A stretch of DNA of 64,000 nucleotides, from NCBI RefSeq assembly GCF_001613045.1, contig NZ_BDBP01000019.1, positions 1 to 64,000 of the forward strand. Reading direction: 5' to 3'. The DNA comes from Nocardia lijiangensis NBRC 108240 (lineage in GTDB: Bacteria > Actinomycetota > Actinomycetes > Mycobacteriales > Mycobacteriaceae). Positions 34,424 to 42,357 of the stretch are shown here, in pieces. Made by a program: the position numbers and the translations under genes. Each line of letters starts with the position of its first letter. The first letter of the stretch is position 1. A model generated the notes under the pieces. The model was not told the origin of the DNA and did not search any database. It saw only the letters and a program-made list of their open reading frames with translations.

Positions 34424-35539
34424 ATGGACGATGTTCTGCTGACCCCGCCAGACCTCGACGAGGTGCAGCTACTCGCGCGCGGTGTCGTCACGGCCGCGCA
34501 GGGGGAGGACGGTCTGACACCGTTGCAGCAGTTGCTGATTCCCGCGCTGTTCCTGTCCATGACCGGCCACCCGGTCGAGTTGGCAACACTGGAGTCCATC
34601 ACCGCGCCGGAATTCGCGGTCGGATTGGCTCGGCGCAACCGGATCTTCCGTGAACGGATCGTGCAGACCATGCTGCTGGCTGCGCTGGTGGTGCGGCCGC
34701 TGCCGCCGGTGGTCGCGACCCGGTTGCGGGAGTTCGCCGACGCTTTGGACGTCGACGACGACATGATCGCGGTGGCGCACAAGTACGCCGACGGCGCCAT
34801 CGATCTCGCCGCGGTCGATTTCGCACGCAACGGATACCTCGGCGGCCTCGACCCGCGCAGGCTGACCGCGCTGCACACCCAGAGCCTGGACAGTTCCTGG
34901 GGCCAGGTCAGCGACGACCCGGCGCTGGCCGCACGCTGGGCGTCGCTGCGCGACCTGCCGGTGGGGACCCTCGGCCGCGGCGTCGCGGACTTCTACCGCG
35001 ATCGCGGCTTCGTCACCCCAGGTCTGCCTGGTTCGGCGCCGCCACTGCTGGCCCAGCACGATTGGGTGCATGTGCTCGCCGGATACGGCACCACCTTGGA
35101 AAACGAGATCGAGGTCTTCGCTTTCATGGCGCGCGCCAACGACGACCCGCGCGCTTTCAGCCTGCTCGCCATGGTGGTCTCCCTCTTCGAAACCGGCTAC
35201 CTCCACGACGGCGCCGGCCTGTTCGAGGCAAACGAGGGCCACCTGCGGACCGCGGGCATGGCCACCCGCCTCGCCGACGCCATGCGCCGTGGCGCCCTCA
35301 CCCAGGGCAGCCACGATTTCCTCGACCTGGACTGGTTCACCCTCGCGGATCGCCCGATCACCGTGGTGCGCAACGAGATCGACCTGACGCCCAAGTCGTC
35401 TGCCGCGGTCGCCGCCGGATCGGTCGGTCCGTGGGAGGGTGGCGGCATCACTCCGTTCCAGCTCCATTCGGCCGAGCAAGCAGCAGAAGCCGACGGGCGA
35501 CTCTATGTCCCATGGCAACCCGACCCCTCGCGCGATTGA
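34424..35539 (+). CDS. Coq4-family protein
   Basis: The 371-residue protein contains HDWVHVLAGYGTTLENE near residue 212, an exact HDxxH-x11-E metal-binding motif of Coq4, together with the preceding block LPVGTLGRGVADFYRDRGF found in that family. Coq4 acts in ubiquinone biosynthesis, where it has been linked to decarboxylation/hydroxylation of the ring. Actinomycetes use menaquinone, so the role here must be different, perhaps on another aromatic or isoprenoid substrate. The N-terminal 140 residues are helical and not part of classical Coq4. ATG at 34424 with GGAG upstream. The stop codon lies inside a 14-base-pair hairpin. Confidence 0.7.
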   Translation: MDDVLLTPPDLDEVQLLARGVVTAAQGEDGLTPLQQLLIPALFLSMTGHPVELATLESITAPEFAVGLARRNRIFRERIVQTMLLAALVVRPLPPVVATRLREFADALDVDDDMIAVAHKYADGAIDLAAVDFARNGYLGGLDPRRLTALHTQSLDSSWGQVSDDPALAARWASLRDLPVGTLGRGVADFYRDRGFVTPGLPGSAPPLLAQHDWVHVLAGYGTTLENEIEVFAFMARANDDPRAFSLLAMVVSLFETGYLHDGAGLFEANEGHLRTAGMATRLADAMRRGALTQGSHDFLDLDWFTLADRPITVVRNEIDLTPKSSAAVAAGSVGPWEGGGITPFQLHSAEQAAEADGRLYVPWQPDPSRD

Positions 35540-35560
35540 TCGGCGCCCGATCAATCGCGC
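35530..35560. terminator. Strong hairpin 1 of 3 between convergent genes
   Basis: Perfect 14-base arms GCGCGATTGATCGG (35530-35543) and CCGATCAATCGCGC (35547-35560) with a 3-base loop. It includes the stop codon of the Coq4-family gene. Confidence 0.85.
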
Positions 35561-35624
35561 TGGATGCAACAGCAACCCAACTACCGCCCGCAGATGGCTT
35601 CTAGCGAAACCGAGGGCAACAGCA

Positions 35625-35654
35625 CCCCAGCGACGGTGGTATCCATCGCTGGGG
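35625..35654. terminator. Hairpin 2 of 3
   Basis: Perfect 9-base arms CCCCAGCGA (35625-35633) and TCGCTGGGG (35646-35654) around a 12-base loop. Confidence 0.75.
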
Positions 35655-35667
35655 GTATCGCCTCGCG

Positions 35668-35705
35668 TCGATCGTGGCCGAGGAGCTGCTTTCGGCCACG
35701 ATCGA
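35668..35705 (-). terminator. Hairpin 3 of 3, after the acyl-CoA synthetase
   Basis: Perfect 14-base arms TCGATCGTGGCCGA (35668-35681) and TCGGCCACGATCGA (35692-35705) around a 10-base loop, 9 bases past the synthetase stop. Confidence 0.85.
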
Positions 35706-35714
35706 GTTGGCAGG

Positions 35715-37328
35715 TCACGGCCGATCGGCGGCCGAAAACTGTTCGCGCAAAGTGATTTTCTTGAACTTTCCAGTGGCCGTCCGGGGAATCGCGGTCACGA
35801 ACTCGAATCGTTCGGGCAGCTGCCAGCGGGCGAATTCCGTTCCCAGATGCTCGCGCAACTGGTCCGGATCCGTTGCCGCACCGTCGCGCAGCGCGATGAC
35901 CGCCAGAGGGCGCTCGCCCCACCGCGCATCGGGAACGGCGATGACCGCCGCCTCCGCCACGGCCGGGTGCGCCATCAGGTGATTCTCCAGGTCCACCGAG
36001 GAGATCCACTCACCACCGGATTTCACCATGTCCTTGGCCCGGTCGCAGATCCAGATGCAGCCACGGTGGTCGATGCGGACGATGTCCCCGGTGCGGAACC
36101 AGCCATCCGGTGTGAAACTGTCCGCGCCCTTGCCGTTGTGATATTCGGCGGCCACCCAAGGTCCGCGCACTTCCAGTTCACCCATCTCGCGGTCGTTCCA
36201 CTCGATGAAATCACCGCTGTCGTTGCGTGCGCGAATGTCGACGAACGGCATGGCGACTCCCTGCCGGGCACGGAACTTGTATCGCTCATCCGTCCCGCTC
36301 TCCTCGAGGTCTGCGGGGAGGCGGCTGACGGCGCCCAGCGGCGCGGTCTCGGTCATTCCCCACGCCTGGACGACCGTCAGGCCGTGGCGGTCGTATCCCT
36401 CGAGCATGCTGCGCGGCACCGCGGCACCGCCGACGATCAGCCGATCGAGGCGGCTGAGATCCCAGCGTTGCGGTTCGGCGTCGAGCGCGTCGAGCATCGC
36501 CATCCACACGGTCGGGACTCCCGCCGTCATGGTGACCTGTTCGTCGGCGAGCAGATCCAGCACGCTGGCCGAGTCCAGCCGCGATCCGGGCAGTACCAGC
36601 CCCGCACCGAGCAGAGCGGCCGCATAGGGGAGACCCCAGGCGTTGGCATGGAACATGGGCACGACCGGCAGCAGAGTGTCCCGTGCCGAGACCCCCAGCG
36701 CATCGGGGAGTGCCGCGGTCAGCGAATGGAGCACCAGCGCCCGGTGCGAATACACCACCCCTTTCGGTCGGCCCGTGGTGCCGGACGTGTAACACATTGC
36801 GGCGGCGCGTCGCTCGTCGAGAGTCGGCCACACCATCGGCTCCGCAGCGTCGATCAGGGACTCGAAGTCGAGCATCCCGTCGGGCGTCGGGCCCTCGCGG
36901 GTAATGGAGATGACGTGCTCGAACTGGTGCGTGTGGCGGAAGCTCTCGAACACCTCGAGCAGGGATTCGTCGACCACGATCACCCGGTCCTGGGCGTCTT
37001 CCACGATGAAGGCGAGTTCATCGGGATGCAGCCTGGGGTTGAGGGTGTGTACGACCGCCCCCATCGCGGGAACCGCGAAGTACAGCTCGAGGTGCTCGGC
37101 CTGATTCCACAACAGCGTCGCGACCCGGTCGCCGTCGCCGACTCCGAGCTCTGCCAAGGCCGAGGCCAGCCGGCGCGCGCGTATGGCGCACGCGCCGAGC
37201 GTGGTCCGGTCGACGCTGCCGTCGGGGCGGCGCGAGACGACCTTCGCTGTGTTGTGGAAGCGCTCGGCGCGTTCCACCACCGCGGTCAGCGACAGCGGAT
37301 AGTCATCCATGGTCAGTCCATTGATCAC
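35715..37328 (-). CDS. Fatty-acyl/aryl-CoA synthetase (AMP-forming)
   Basis: The 537-residue enzyme of the ANL superfamily has all core motifs: P-loop [31 protein letters not shown], hinge region [15 protein letters not shown] and the C-terminal lysine in [10 protein letters not shown]. It activates a carboxylic acid to its CoA thioester; the sequence class (medium/long chain, FadD-like) does not fix the chain length. The GTG at 37328 is chosen because AGGAG stands 6 bases upstream; the frame extends 12 codons further. It follows a SnoaL-like gene in the same orientation after 85 bases, so the acid is likely an intermediate of that pathway. Confidence 0.93.
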   Translation of the reverse strand: MINGLTMDDYPLSLTAVVERAERFHNTAKVVSRRPDGSVDRTTLGACAIRARRLASALAELGVGDGDRVATLLWNQAEHLELYFAVPAMGAVVHTLNPRLHPDELAFIVEDAQDRVIVVDESLLEVFESFRHTHQFEHVISITREGPTPDGMLDFESLIDAAEPMVWPTLDERRAAAMCYTSGTTGRPKGVVYSHRALVLHSLTAALPDALGVSARDTLLPVVPMFHANAWGLPYAAALLGAGLVLPGSRLDSASVLDLLADEQVTMTAGVPTVWMAMLDALDAEPQRWDLSRLDRLIVGGAAVPRSMLEGYDRHGLTVVQAWGMTETAPLGAVSRLPADLEESGTDERYKFRARQGVAMPFVDIRARNDSGDFIEWNDREMGELEVRGPWVAAEYHNGKGADSFTPDGWFRTGDIVRIDHRGCIWICDRAKDMVKSGGEWISSVDLENHLMAHPAVAEAAVIAVPDARWGERPLAVIALRDGAATDPDQLREHLGTEFARWQLPERFEFVTAIPRTATGKFKKITLREQFSAADRP

Positions 37329-37413
37329 GTACAACTCCTGAATGATCTGGGCGCAACAGACCACCGGGGAACCGCTGAGGCGGCGACATCCTCGGATGGT
37401 CGATCGTCTGCGT

Positions 37414-38004
37414 TCAGAATGTGCGGGCGGGCAGCGGCTTGATCAGCGAGGCCAGCAGGACTTCGGACTGCTCGACCGTGAGCACCTCCGACGGGTCGAG
37501 CTTGATGATCTCGCGCTTGGATTCATCGATCTCCCACACGTCCTCCCCGACCAGACGGCCCTGGTCGTCGTAGGGCCAGATCATGTGCTCGACGTTCTTG
37601 ACGAGATAGGTAGCGTCCGGGTCGACGTCCGCGCCGGCCCCGGCGAGGATGGCGCCGGGTGTCTGCTGATAGATCGCCGCTGTCGAGCAGATCGTGTTGT
37701 CGCCGACCGCGAGTTTTTCGTTGTCGGTGTAGAAGATGCACTGTCCGGTGCCGGACCATTCGTTGTAGACGGCCTGCACTGCTTCGGCCCCGTCCAGGAC
37801 AGTGTTGATGCCGAACACGTTGAAGTTGTAGACGGGGTGCTCGACGGTCATCTCCGGGTCGAAGATCTCTCGCCAGCGGCCGGCCATCTCCAGGTAGCGG
37901 TGCCGGTTGTAGGCGTGCAGCAGGTACAGGTGGCGCGGGTTGTCGGTGGTCTCGATCAGCCGCTCCACGGCGATGTTGGTCTTGGTGATGTCGAACCGGC
38001 TCAT
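37414..38004 (-). CDS. SnoaL-like / NTF2-fold protein (copy 1)
   Basis: The 196-residue protein starts MSRFDITKTNIAVERLIETT with GGAAGGA upstream. It contains LYLLHAYNRHRYLEMAGRW and the strands with VEHPVYNFNVFG and EHMIWPYDDQGRLVGEDVW, fitting the NTF2/SnoaL alpha+beta barrel used by cyclases, isomerases and dehydratases. The family's catalytic residues vary, so activity cannot be assigned. A paralogue (about two thirds identical by eye) is at 39529-40152 on the opposite strand, flanking a dehalogenase-like gene. It is in an operon with the acyl-CoA synthetase. Confidence 0.85.
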   Translation of the reverse strand: MSRFDITKTNIAVERLIETTDNPRHLYLLHAYNRHRYLEMAGRWREIFDPEMTVEHPVYNFNVFGINTVLDGAEAVQAVYNEWSGTGQCIFYTDNEKLAVGDNTICSTAAIYQQTPGAILAGAGADVDPDATYLVKNVEHMIWPYDDQGRLVGEDVWEIDESKREIIKLDPSEVLTVEQSEVLLASLIKPLPARTF

Positions 38005-38518
38005 GTCGCGGTTCCTTCCTGCCGCCGATCCGCGGCGTAATGCGGAGGTCTGCCGGCCGCAGGACATCTGCGGCCACGACACGCCACAGTAGGAGACGCA
38101 GTTCACAATCTTCTCGTTGCGGGATAACAGTCTTTCCGATGTCGATTGTGCTCGCATCACACATCCGCACCCGGCTGACCTGCCATTCCGGCTACGAACC
38201 GTGGAAAAATCACAATCGCCGACAACGCGGGCGTCGGACTCGTCGGCGGGTTTCTCGACACCCGGGACAGAGCAAGCCGCGACAACCAGATCGGCCGGAC
38301 GGTTGCCGTTCCCTATGTGAGGACGCCATGTCGAAGCGGCGCATCGGACGAAGGAAATCGAGCTCCTGTCCGGTGATGTCGCCCAATCCACCGGCTTGTG
38401 GCGCGGGCACAACCGTGGCACCGAATTTTGGCGTAACGCGCCGAGACAGTGTGTGCGGCGCCACATACCTTCGGGTCAGCGGTCGATAGCTACCGCGAAA
38501 CAGAACCAAGGAGATTCG
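38005..38518. other. Divergent control region, no gene recognised
   Basis: About 510 bases between the minus SnoaL operon and the plus hydrolase. The minus frame stays open through much of it, but the translation is Arg/Ser/Cys-rich and unlike a protein. I take it to be promoters for both directions; I see no clear dyad. Confidence 0.45.
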
Positions 38519-38563
38519 ATGCATACCGTGAACGAACTGGCCGACCTGGTTCAGCCATGCTGA
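38519..38563 (+). CDS. Possible leader peptide of the dehalogenase-like gene
   Basis: MHTVNELADLVQPC, 14 codons and a TGA, has the best ribosome site here (AAGGAG 6 bases before the ATG), and its end overlaps the ATG of the next gene at 38557, which has no ribosome site of its own. It may couple translation or be the remnant of a longer N-terminus displaced by a frameshift. Confidence 0.45.
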   Translation: MHTVNELADLVQPC

Positions 38564-39468
38564 CGCTGCGTACACCCGAGGAGCGGTTCGCTGAGCTGCC
38601 CGACTTTCCCTACTCTCCTCGGTATTGCGAGGTCGACGACACCGAGGGCGGAACGCTGCGGATGGCGTGGGTCGAGGCCGGTCCCGAGGACGCAGACCCG
38701 GTCCTGATGCTGCACGGCGAGCCGTCGTGGTCGTTTCTGTACAGGCGGATGATCCCGATCCTGGCTGCAGCCGGCCATCGGGTCATCTGCCCCGATCTGG
38801 TCGGCTTCGGTCGCTCCGACAAACCGACCCGCCGCGAAGATCACACCTACGCCCGGCATGTCGAATGGGTGCGCTCGCTCGCCTTCGACACGTTGGACCT
38901 GAAGAACGTCACCCTGGTCGGCCAGGACTGGGGTGGGTTGATCGGGTTGCGGCTGGCCGCCGAGCATCCCGAACGGTTTTCGCGCATCGTGACCGCCAAC
39001 ACCGGTCTGCCTGCCGGCGACTTTCCGATGCCCGAGATCTGGTGGCAGTTCCGGGAGGCGATCCAGAGCCAGCCGACGATCGTTGTCAGCGAATTCATCC
39101 AGTGGGGTTGCACCCAGGTGATGAGCGACGCGGTACGCGCCGGATACGACGCACCGTTCCCCGACGACAGCTACTGCGCAGGCCCGCGGGTGATGCCGGG
39201 CCTGGTGCCCACCTCGCCCGATGACCCGGCCGCGCCGGCCAACCGGGCGGCCTGGGCGGCGCTGAGCCAGAGCACGACACCGATGTTGGTGGCGTTCAGC
39301 GACTCCGATCCGATCACCGGCCCGATGGCGGGCGTCTTGCAGACCGAGATGCGTGGCGCTCAGAGCATCGAACACCCGGTCGTCCAGGGAGCAGGCCATT
39401 TCCTGCAGGAGGACTCCGGTGAGGAACTCGCCAGGCACATCGTCGAGTTCTTGGCGACCGGTTCATGA
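38557..39468 (+). CDS. Haloalkane-dehalogenase-like alpha/beta hydrolase
   Basis: The 303-residue protein starts MLTLRTPEERFAELPDFPYS, the usual N-terminus of subfamily-I haloalkane dehalogenases. The oxyanion/halide region is H53-GEPSW58, the nucleophile D124 with the adjacent halide-binding W125 in VGQDWGG, the acid lies near VAFSDSDPITG and the histidine is H281 in GAGHFLQ. The Asp nucleophile and both Trp residues support hydrolytic dehalogenation, though natural substrates of the family are largely unknown. Translation is probably coupled to the 14-codon frame just upstream. The gene lies between the two SnoaL-like paralogues. Confidence 0.9.
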   Translation: MLTLRTPEERFAELPDFPYSPRYCEVDDTEGGTLRMAWVEAGPEDADPVLMLHGEPSWSFLYRRMIPILAAAGHRVICPDLVGFGRSDKPTRREDHTYARHVEWVRSLAFDTLDLKNVTLVGQDWGGLIGLRLAAEHPERFSRIVTANTGLPAGDFPMPEIWWQFREAIQSQPTIVVSEFIQWGCTQVMSDAVRAGYDAPFPDDSYCAGPRVMPGLVPTSPDDPAAPANRAAWAALSQSTTPMLVAFSDSDPITGPMAGVLQTEMRGAQSIEHPVVQGAGHFLQEDSGEELARHIVEFLATGS

Positions 39469-39528
39469 GCCTGACCCATCACCCCTCCATGAGTTCGACA
39501 CAATAATTCGGCACAAAGGAATCAACAA

Positions 39529-40152
39529 ATGAGTCGCTTCGATATCACCAAGACCAACATCGCCGTGGAGCGGCTGATCGAGACGACGGAGAACCCCCGC
39601 CACCTCTATCTCCTGCACGCCTACAACCGGCACCGCTATCTGGAGATGGCGGGCCGCTTCGAAGAGATCTTCGCCCCCGACATGACGGTCGCGGAGCCTG
39701 TTTACCACTTCAACCTGTTCGGCATGAACACCACGCTCGCTGGTGCCGAGGCCGTGAAGGGGGTCTATCGCGAATGGACCGGCACGGCTCAGTGCGTCTT
39801 CTACACCGGGGGCGACGAGAAGTTGGCGGTCAGCGACGACATGATCGTCTCGTCGGCCACGCTGTACCAGCAGACACCGGGAAGCGTCCTCGTGGAGGCG
39901 GGCGTTGCCGTCGACCCCGAGGCCACCTATTTGCTGAAGACCCGGGAGCACATGATCTGGCCCTACGACGATGAGGGCCGCTTGGTCGGCGAGGACGTCT
40001 GGGAATACGACGAGTCGCTCCGCGAAGTCGTCCCGCTGGACCCGAGTGAGGTCCTCACCGTCGAGCAGTCCGGCAAACTTCTCGACCCGCTCATCAAGCC
40101 GCTCCCGGCCTACAATCCCTTCACCGGCCGGACGCGAGCACTCGCGTCGTAA
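39529..40152 (+). CDS. SnoaL-like / NTF2-fold protein (copy 2)
   Basis: The 207-residue paralogue of 37414-38004 shares the first 20 residues exactly, then differs mainly at surface-like positions (for example VAEPVYHFNLFGMN against VEHPVYNFNVFGIN). Residues likely to line the cavity (HAYNRHRYLEM, EHMIWPYDD) are conserved in both. It follows the dehalogenase-like gene after 60 bases, with AAAGGAATCAACAA before the ATG, and is probably in its operon. Two copies facing outward from a shared centre suggest subunits of a hetero-oligomer or enzymes for successive steps. An IS3 relic begins at its stop codon. Confidence 0.85.
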   Translation: MSRFDITKTNIAVERLIETTENPRHLYLLHAYNRHRYLEMAGRFEEIFAPDMTVAEPVYHFNLFGMNTTLAGAEAVKGVYREWTGTAQCVFYTGGDEKLAVSDDMIVSSATLYQQTPGSVLVEAGVAVDPEATYLLKTREHMIWPYDDEGRLVGEDVWEYDESLREVVPLDPSEVLTVEQSGKLLDPLIKPLPAYNPFTGRTRALAS

Positions 40153-40435
40153 GCTGCCGTCGGCTGAGCGTGACGAGCCGGCACAGCTGCGAAAAGAAAT
40201 ACGAGATCTCGAGCAGCCCAACGAGATTCTGAAGCCGCCATCGGCTTTCTTTACGCGGGAACTCGACCCGCGACACCATTCATGGTCGATTCATCGATGA
40301 ATACCGCAAGGTCCACGGCGTCGAGCCGATCTGCCGTCCGCTCCCGGCGCACGGATTCCAGATCGCGCCGCGGACCTACCGTGAAGCTCGCCGTCGGCGG
40401 GCTCTGTGGCGTTTGTGTGCCATCGTGATCGCGGC
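40148..40435 (+). mobile_element. IS3-family transposase relic (OrfA end and OrfB start)
   Basis: One frame gives PSAERDEPAQLRKEIRDLEQ and NEILKPPSAFFTRELDPR, the leucine-zipper end of IS3 OrfA. Another gives FIDEYRKVHGVEPICRPLPA and GFQIAPRTYREARRR, the start of OrfB before the DDE core. No catalytic domain and no inverted repeats were found. The relic abuts the SnoaL stop, so an insertion or deletion event shaped this junction. Confidence 0.8.
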
Positions 40436-40438
40436 TGA

Positions 40439-40468
40439 TTGTCGTCGCGCGACAACGGTGACTATATT
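40439..40468 (+). promoter_or_regulatory. Promoter with palindrome upstream of PucR gene
   Basis: TTGTCG (40439-40444) and CGACAA (40450-40455) form a perfect 6-base dyad around TCGCG. A TATATT -10-like hexamer follows at about 40463, close to the ATG at 40477. This suits autoregulation. Confidence 0.5.
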
Positions 40469-40476
40469 CGGCCGTC

Positions 40477-41778
40477 ATGGAGGTCGAATGGCCGCCGGCG
40501 CGTGAGCCGTCTGCGCAGCGTGTCTGGCGGGAGATATTGCGGCCGATGGCGGCGCAGATGCGTGCGTCCGCCGGTGAACTCGCGCAACGGGCGGTCGCCC
40601 GGATGCAGATCGAGTTGCCGGAGCTGTTCGCAGATCAGCAGAACGTCCAGGAGAACCTGGTCAGCACGGAGGCGAGCCTGCGGCAGCTCGCCCAGATCAT
40701 CGAACTCGCCGGCGACCCTCGTGGGGTCGAGCTACCGCCGTCGACCCTGGCCATCGCACGGTCGGCGGTGCATCGACAGGTCGCGCTCGCGGATTTGATG
40801 CGGCTCTACCGGCTGGCTCAGGAACGGGTGTGGCAGTGGATGCTCACCCACATTGTCGACAAAGCGTCGGACGCAGCCGATCAGGCGGTAGCGCTGGATC
40901 TGGCCACGGGGTGGCTGTTCGCCTACGTCGATGAGGCAATGGTCCGAGCCGACAGAGCGTATGAGGTCGAGCGCGACGCCTGGCTGCGCAGCGCCGCCGC
41001 CGTCCGCGCGGCCGCGGTCGAGGAGATTCTGGCCGACCGCGAGCGCAATGAACAGCGGGCATCGAAACGACTGCGCTACGAGGTGAATCGGCACCACATC
41101 GGGGCCATCGCCTGGGTCGAGCAGGCTTCCGACAGCGGCGAAAACCAGGCAGTTCTGGGCGATGCTCTCGCGGCGCTCGCCAACACGCTCGGTGCCGAGA
41201 CCACCCTCATCCATTCCCTTGGCTCGCTTGCCGTCGCGGGCTGGATGAGCCGCAGGGACGCCTTCGCCTCCGACACCCTCGATGCTGTGGGCCGTGGTAG
41301 CCGAGTGCCGGGTGTGCTGCCCGGCGTCAGGATTGCGGTGGGCGAGGCGGGCCGAGGCCTGGAGGGCTTTCGCCGCACGCACTTCGAAGCAGGCCACGCA
41401 CGGCGGGTCGCGTCGCTGGTGGGGCCGCGCGGGGCTGCGGTCACGCGCTACCGCAGCGTCGCCGTTGCGGCGCTCGGCACCGCCGACCGCGATCACGCAC
41501 TGTCGTTCATCACCCGGGTGCTCGGGCCGCTGGCCGCCGACGACGAGGCCACCTTCCGGCTGGCGATGACGCTGTCGGTGTACCTCGACGAAAACCGCAG
41601 CCGCAGTCGCGCTGCCGAGCGGCTCACGGTTCATCCCAACACGGTCAGCTACCGAGTCCACCAAGCCGAGGCACTGCTCGGGCGCAGCGTCGCCACCGAC
41701 TTCTTGGACGTTCAGGTCGCGCTGGCGATGCTCCCCGCTCGACTCGGCCTCGCGCGTCCCCGTCCCGACGAACTGTGA
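40477..41778 (+). CDS. PucR-family transcriptional regulator
   Basis: The 433-residue protein is helical in its N-terminal half, with a coiled-coil-like region RDAWLRSAAAVRAAAVEEIL at about 165-190. The middle region is GGDEF-like and degenerate (HHIGAIAWVEQASDSGENQ onward). The C-terminal PucR-type helix-turn-helix is YLDENRSRSRAAERLTVHPN followed by TVSYRVHQAEALLGR. PucR-like activators control purine, alkane, aromatic and steroid-related catabolic genes in actinomycetes. It stands between the SnoaL/dehalogenase genes and the DUF1330/hydrolase pair, so it is the likely regulator of the block. A palindrome lies in its promoter. Confidence 0.9.
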   Translation: MEVEWPPAREPSAQRVWREILRPMAAQMRASAGELAQRAVARMQIELPELFADQQNVQENLVSTEASLRQLAQIIELAGDPRGVELPPSTLAIARSAVHRQVALADLMRLYRLAQERVWQWMLTHIVDKASDAADQAVALDLATGWLFAYVDEAMVRADRAYEVERDAWLRSAAAVRAAAVEEILADRERNEQRASKRLRYEVNRHHIGAIAWVEQASDSGENQAVLGDALAALANTLGAETTLIHSLGSLAVAGWMSRRDAFASDTLDAVGRGSRVPGVLPGVRIAVGEAGRGLEGFRRTHFEAGHARRVASLVGPRGAAVTRYRSVAVAALGTADRDHALSFITRVLGPLAADDEATFRLAMTLSVYLDENRSRSRAAERLTVHPNTVSYRVHQAEALLGRSVATDFLDVQVALAMLPARLGLARPRPDEL

Positions 41779-41785
41779 CGCGAGC

Positions 41786-41813
41786 ACAACGGGCGAGGCG
41801 AACGTTGTCGCCC
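41786..41813 (+). terminator. Overlapping inverted repeats after PucR gene
   Basis: ACAACG (41786-41791) pairs with CGTTGT (41803-41808), and GGGCGA (41791-41796) with TCGCCC (41808-41813). The two stems are alternatives. It may be a terminator, or a second PucR site since it shares TTGTCG with the promoter dyad. Confidence 0.4.
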
Positions 41814-41901
41814 GGCGCCGAGAGAATGTGACCTGCGTCTCCTACCGTTGCTCGGCAGCGGGCCGCTCGGCCCCGCAGAGCACTCGATGAGGAGAGCGAT
41901 C

Positions 41902-41964
41902 ATGCAGTCCCTGCAACGACTCGACGTCTACTACTCGCGCGATCTGAGCAGCGGGGAGGTCTGA
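41902..41964 (+). CDS. 20-codon open frame before the DUF1330 gene
   Basis: MQSLQRLDVYYSRDLSSGEV has a good ribosome site (GAGGAG 7 bases upstream) and ends in TGA, 3 bases before the next ATG. It may be a leader peptide or the tip of a deleted gene. Confidence 0.4.
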   Translation: MQSLQRLDVYYSRDLSSGEV

Positions 41965-41967
41965 GTG

Positions 41968-42357
41968 ATGAGCGCCATCGAACCGAACGTAGCCCAGACC
42001 GCAACCCTCATGTCGGCCGCCGCCGGCAACAGCGACCCGGTCGTGATGATCAACCTGTTGAAGTTCAACGAGAACGACGGTGCGGCCGACTACCAACGCT
42101 ACGTCGAGGCCGTCCAGCCCCATCTCGATGCCGTCGACGCCGCTGTTCTGTATGCAGGCGACGCAAGCCACGTCGTAGCCGGCAGCGTCGACAAGGCGTG
42201 GTGGGACGCGATCGTCATCGTCCGGTACCCCTCACGTGCCGCGTTCGTCACCATGGTGACCAGCCAGGACTACCAGGAGCAGGCCCACATCCACCGAGCG
42301 GCAGCGCTGGAGAGCACCCACCTGATCGCGACCGACCCGTGGCCAGTCGGCCGATGA
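41968..42357 (+). CDS. DUF1330-family protein (ferredoxin-like fold)
   Basis: The 129-residue protein starts MSAIEPNVAQTATLMSAAAG (a GTG three bases earlier is also possible). The core VVMINLLKFNENDGAADYQR and the strand/helix with VRYPSRAAFVTMVTSQDYQE match DUF1330, a dimeric alpha-beta barrel related to EthD and monooxygenase-like folds. The family often accompanies catabolic operons, but its function is unsettled. Its stop overlaps the ATG of the next hydrolase (ATGA), so the two are translationally coupled. Confidence 0.85.
   Translation: MSAIEPNVAQTATLMSAAAGNSDPVVMINLLKFNENDGAADYQRYVEAVQPHLDAVDAAVLYAGDASHVVAGSVDKAWWDAIVIVRYPSRAAFVTMVTSQDYQEQAHIHRAAALESTHLIATDPWPVGR

Noticed and set aside
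35439..37442. Plus-strand frame of 667 codons
   Set aside because: It is antisense to the acyl-CoA synthetase, which has all ANL motifs.
38005..38466. Open minus frame upstream of SnoaL copy 1
   Set aside because: Codons are Arg/Ser/Cys-rich and unlike a protein; the real start is the ATG at 38004 with a good ribosome site.
41691..41820. Riboswitch or attenuator after the PucR gene
   Set aside because: Only short overlapping dyads are present; nothing matches a known riboswitch layout.
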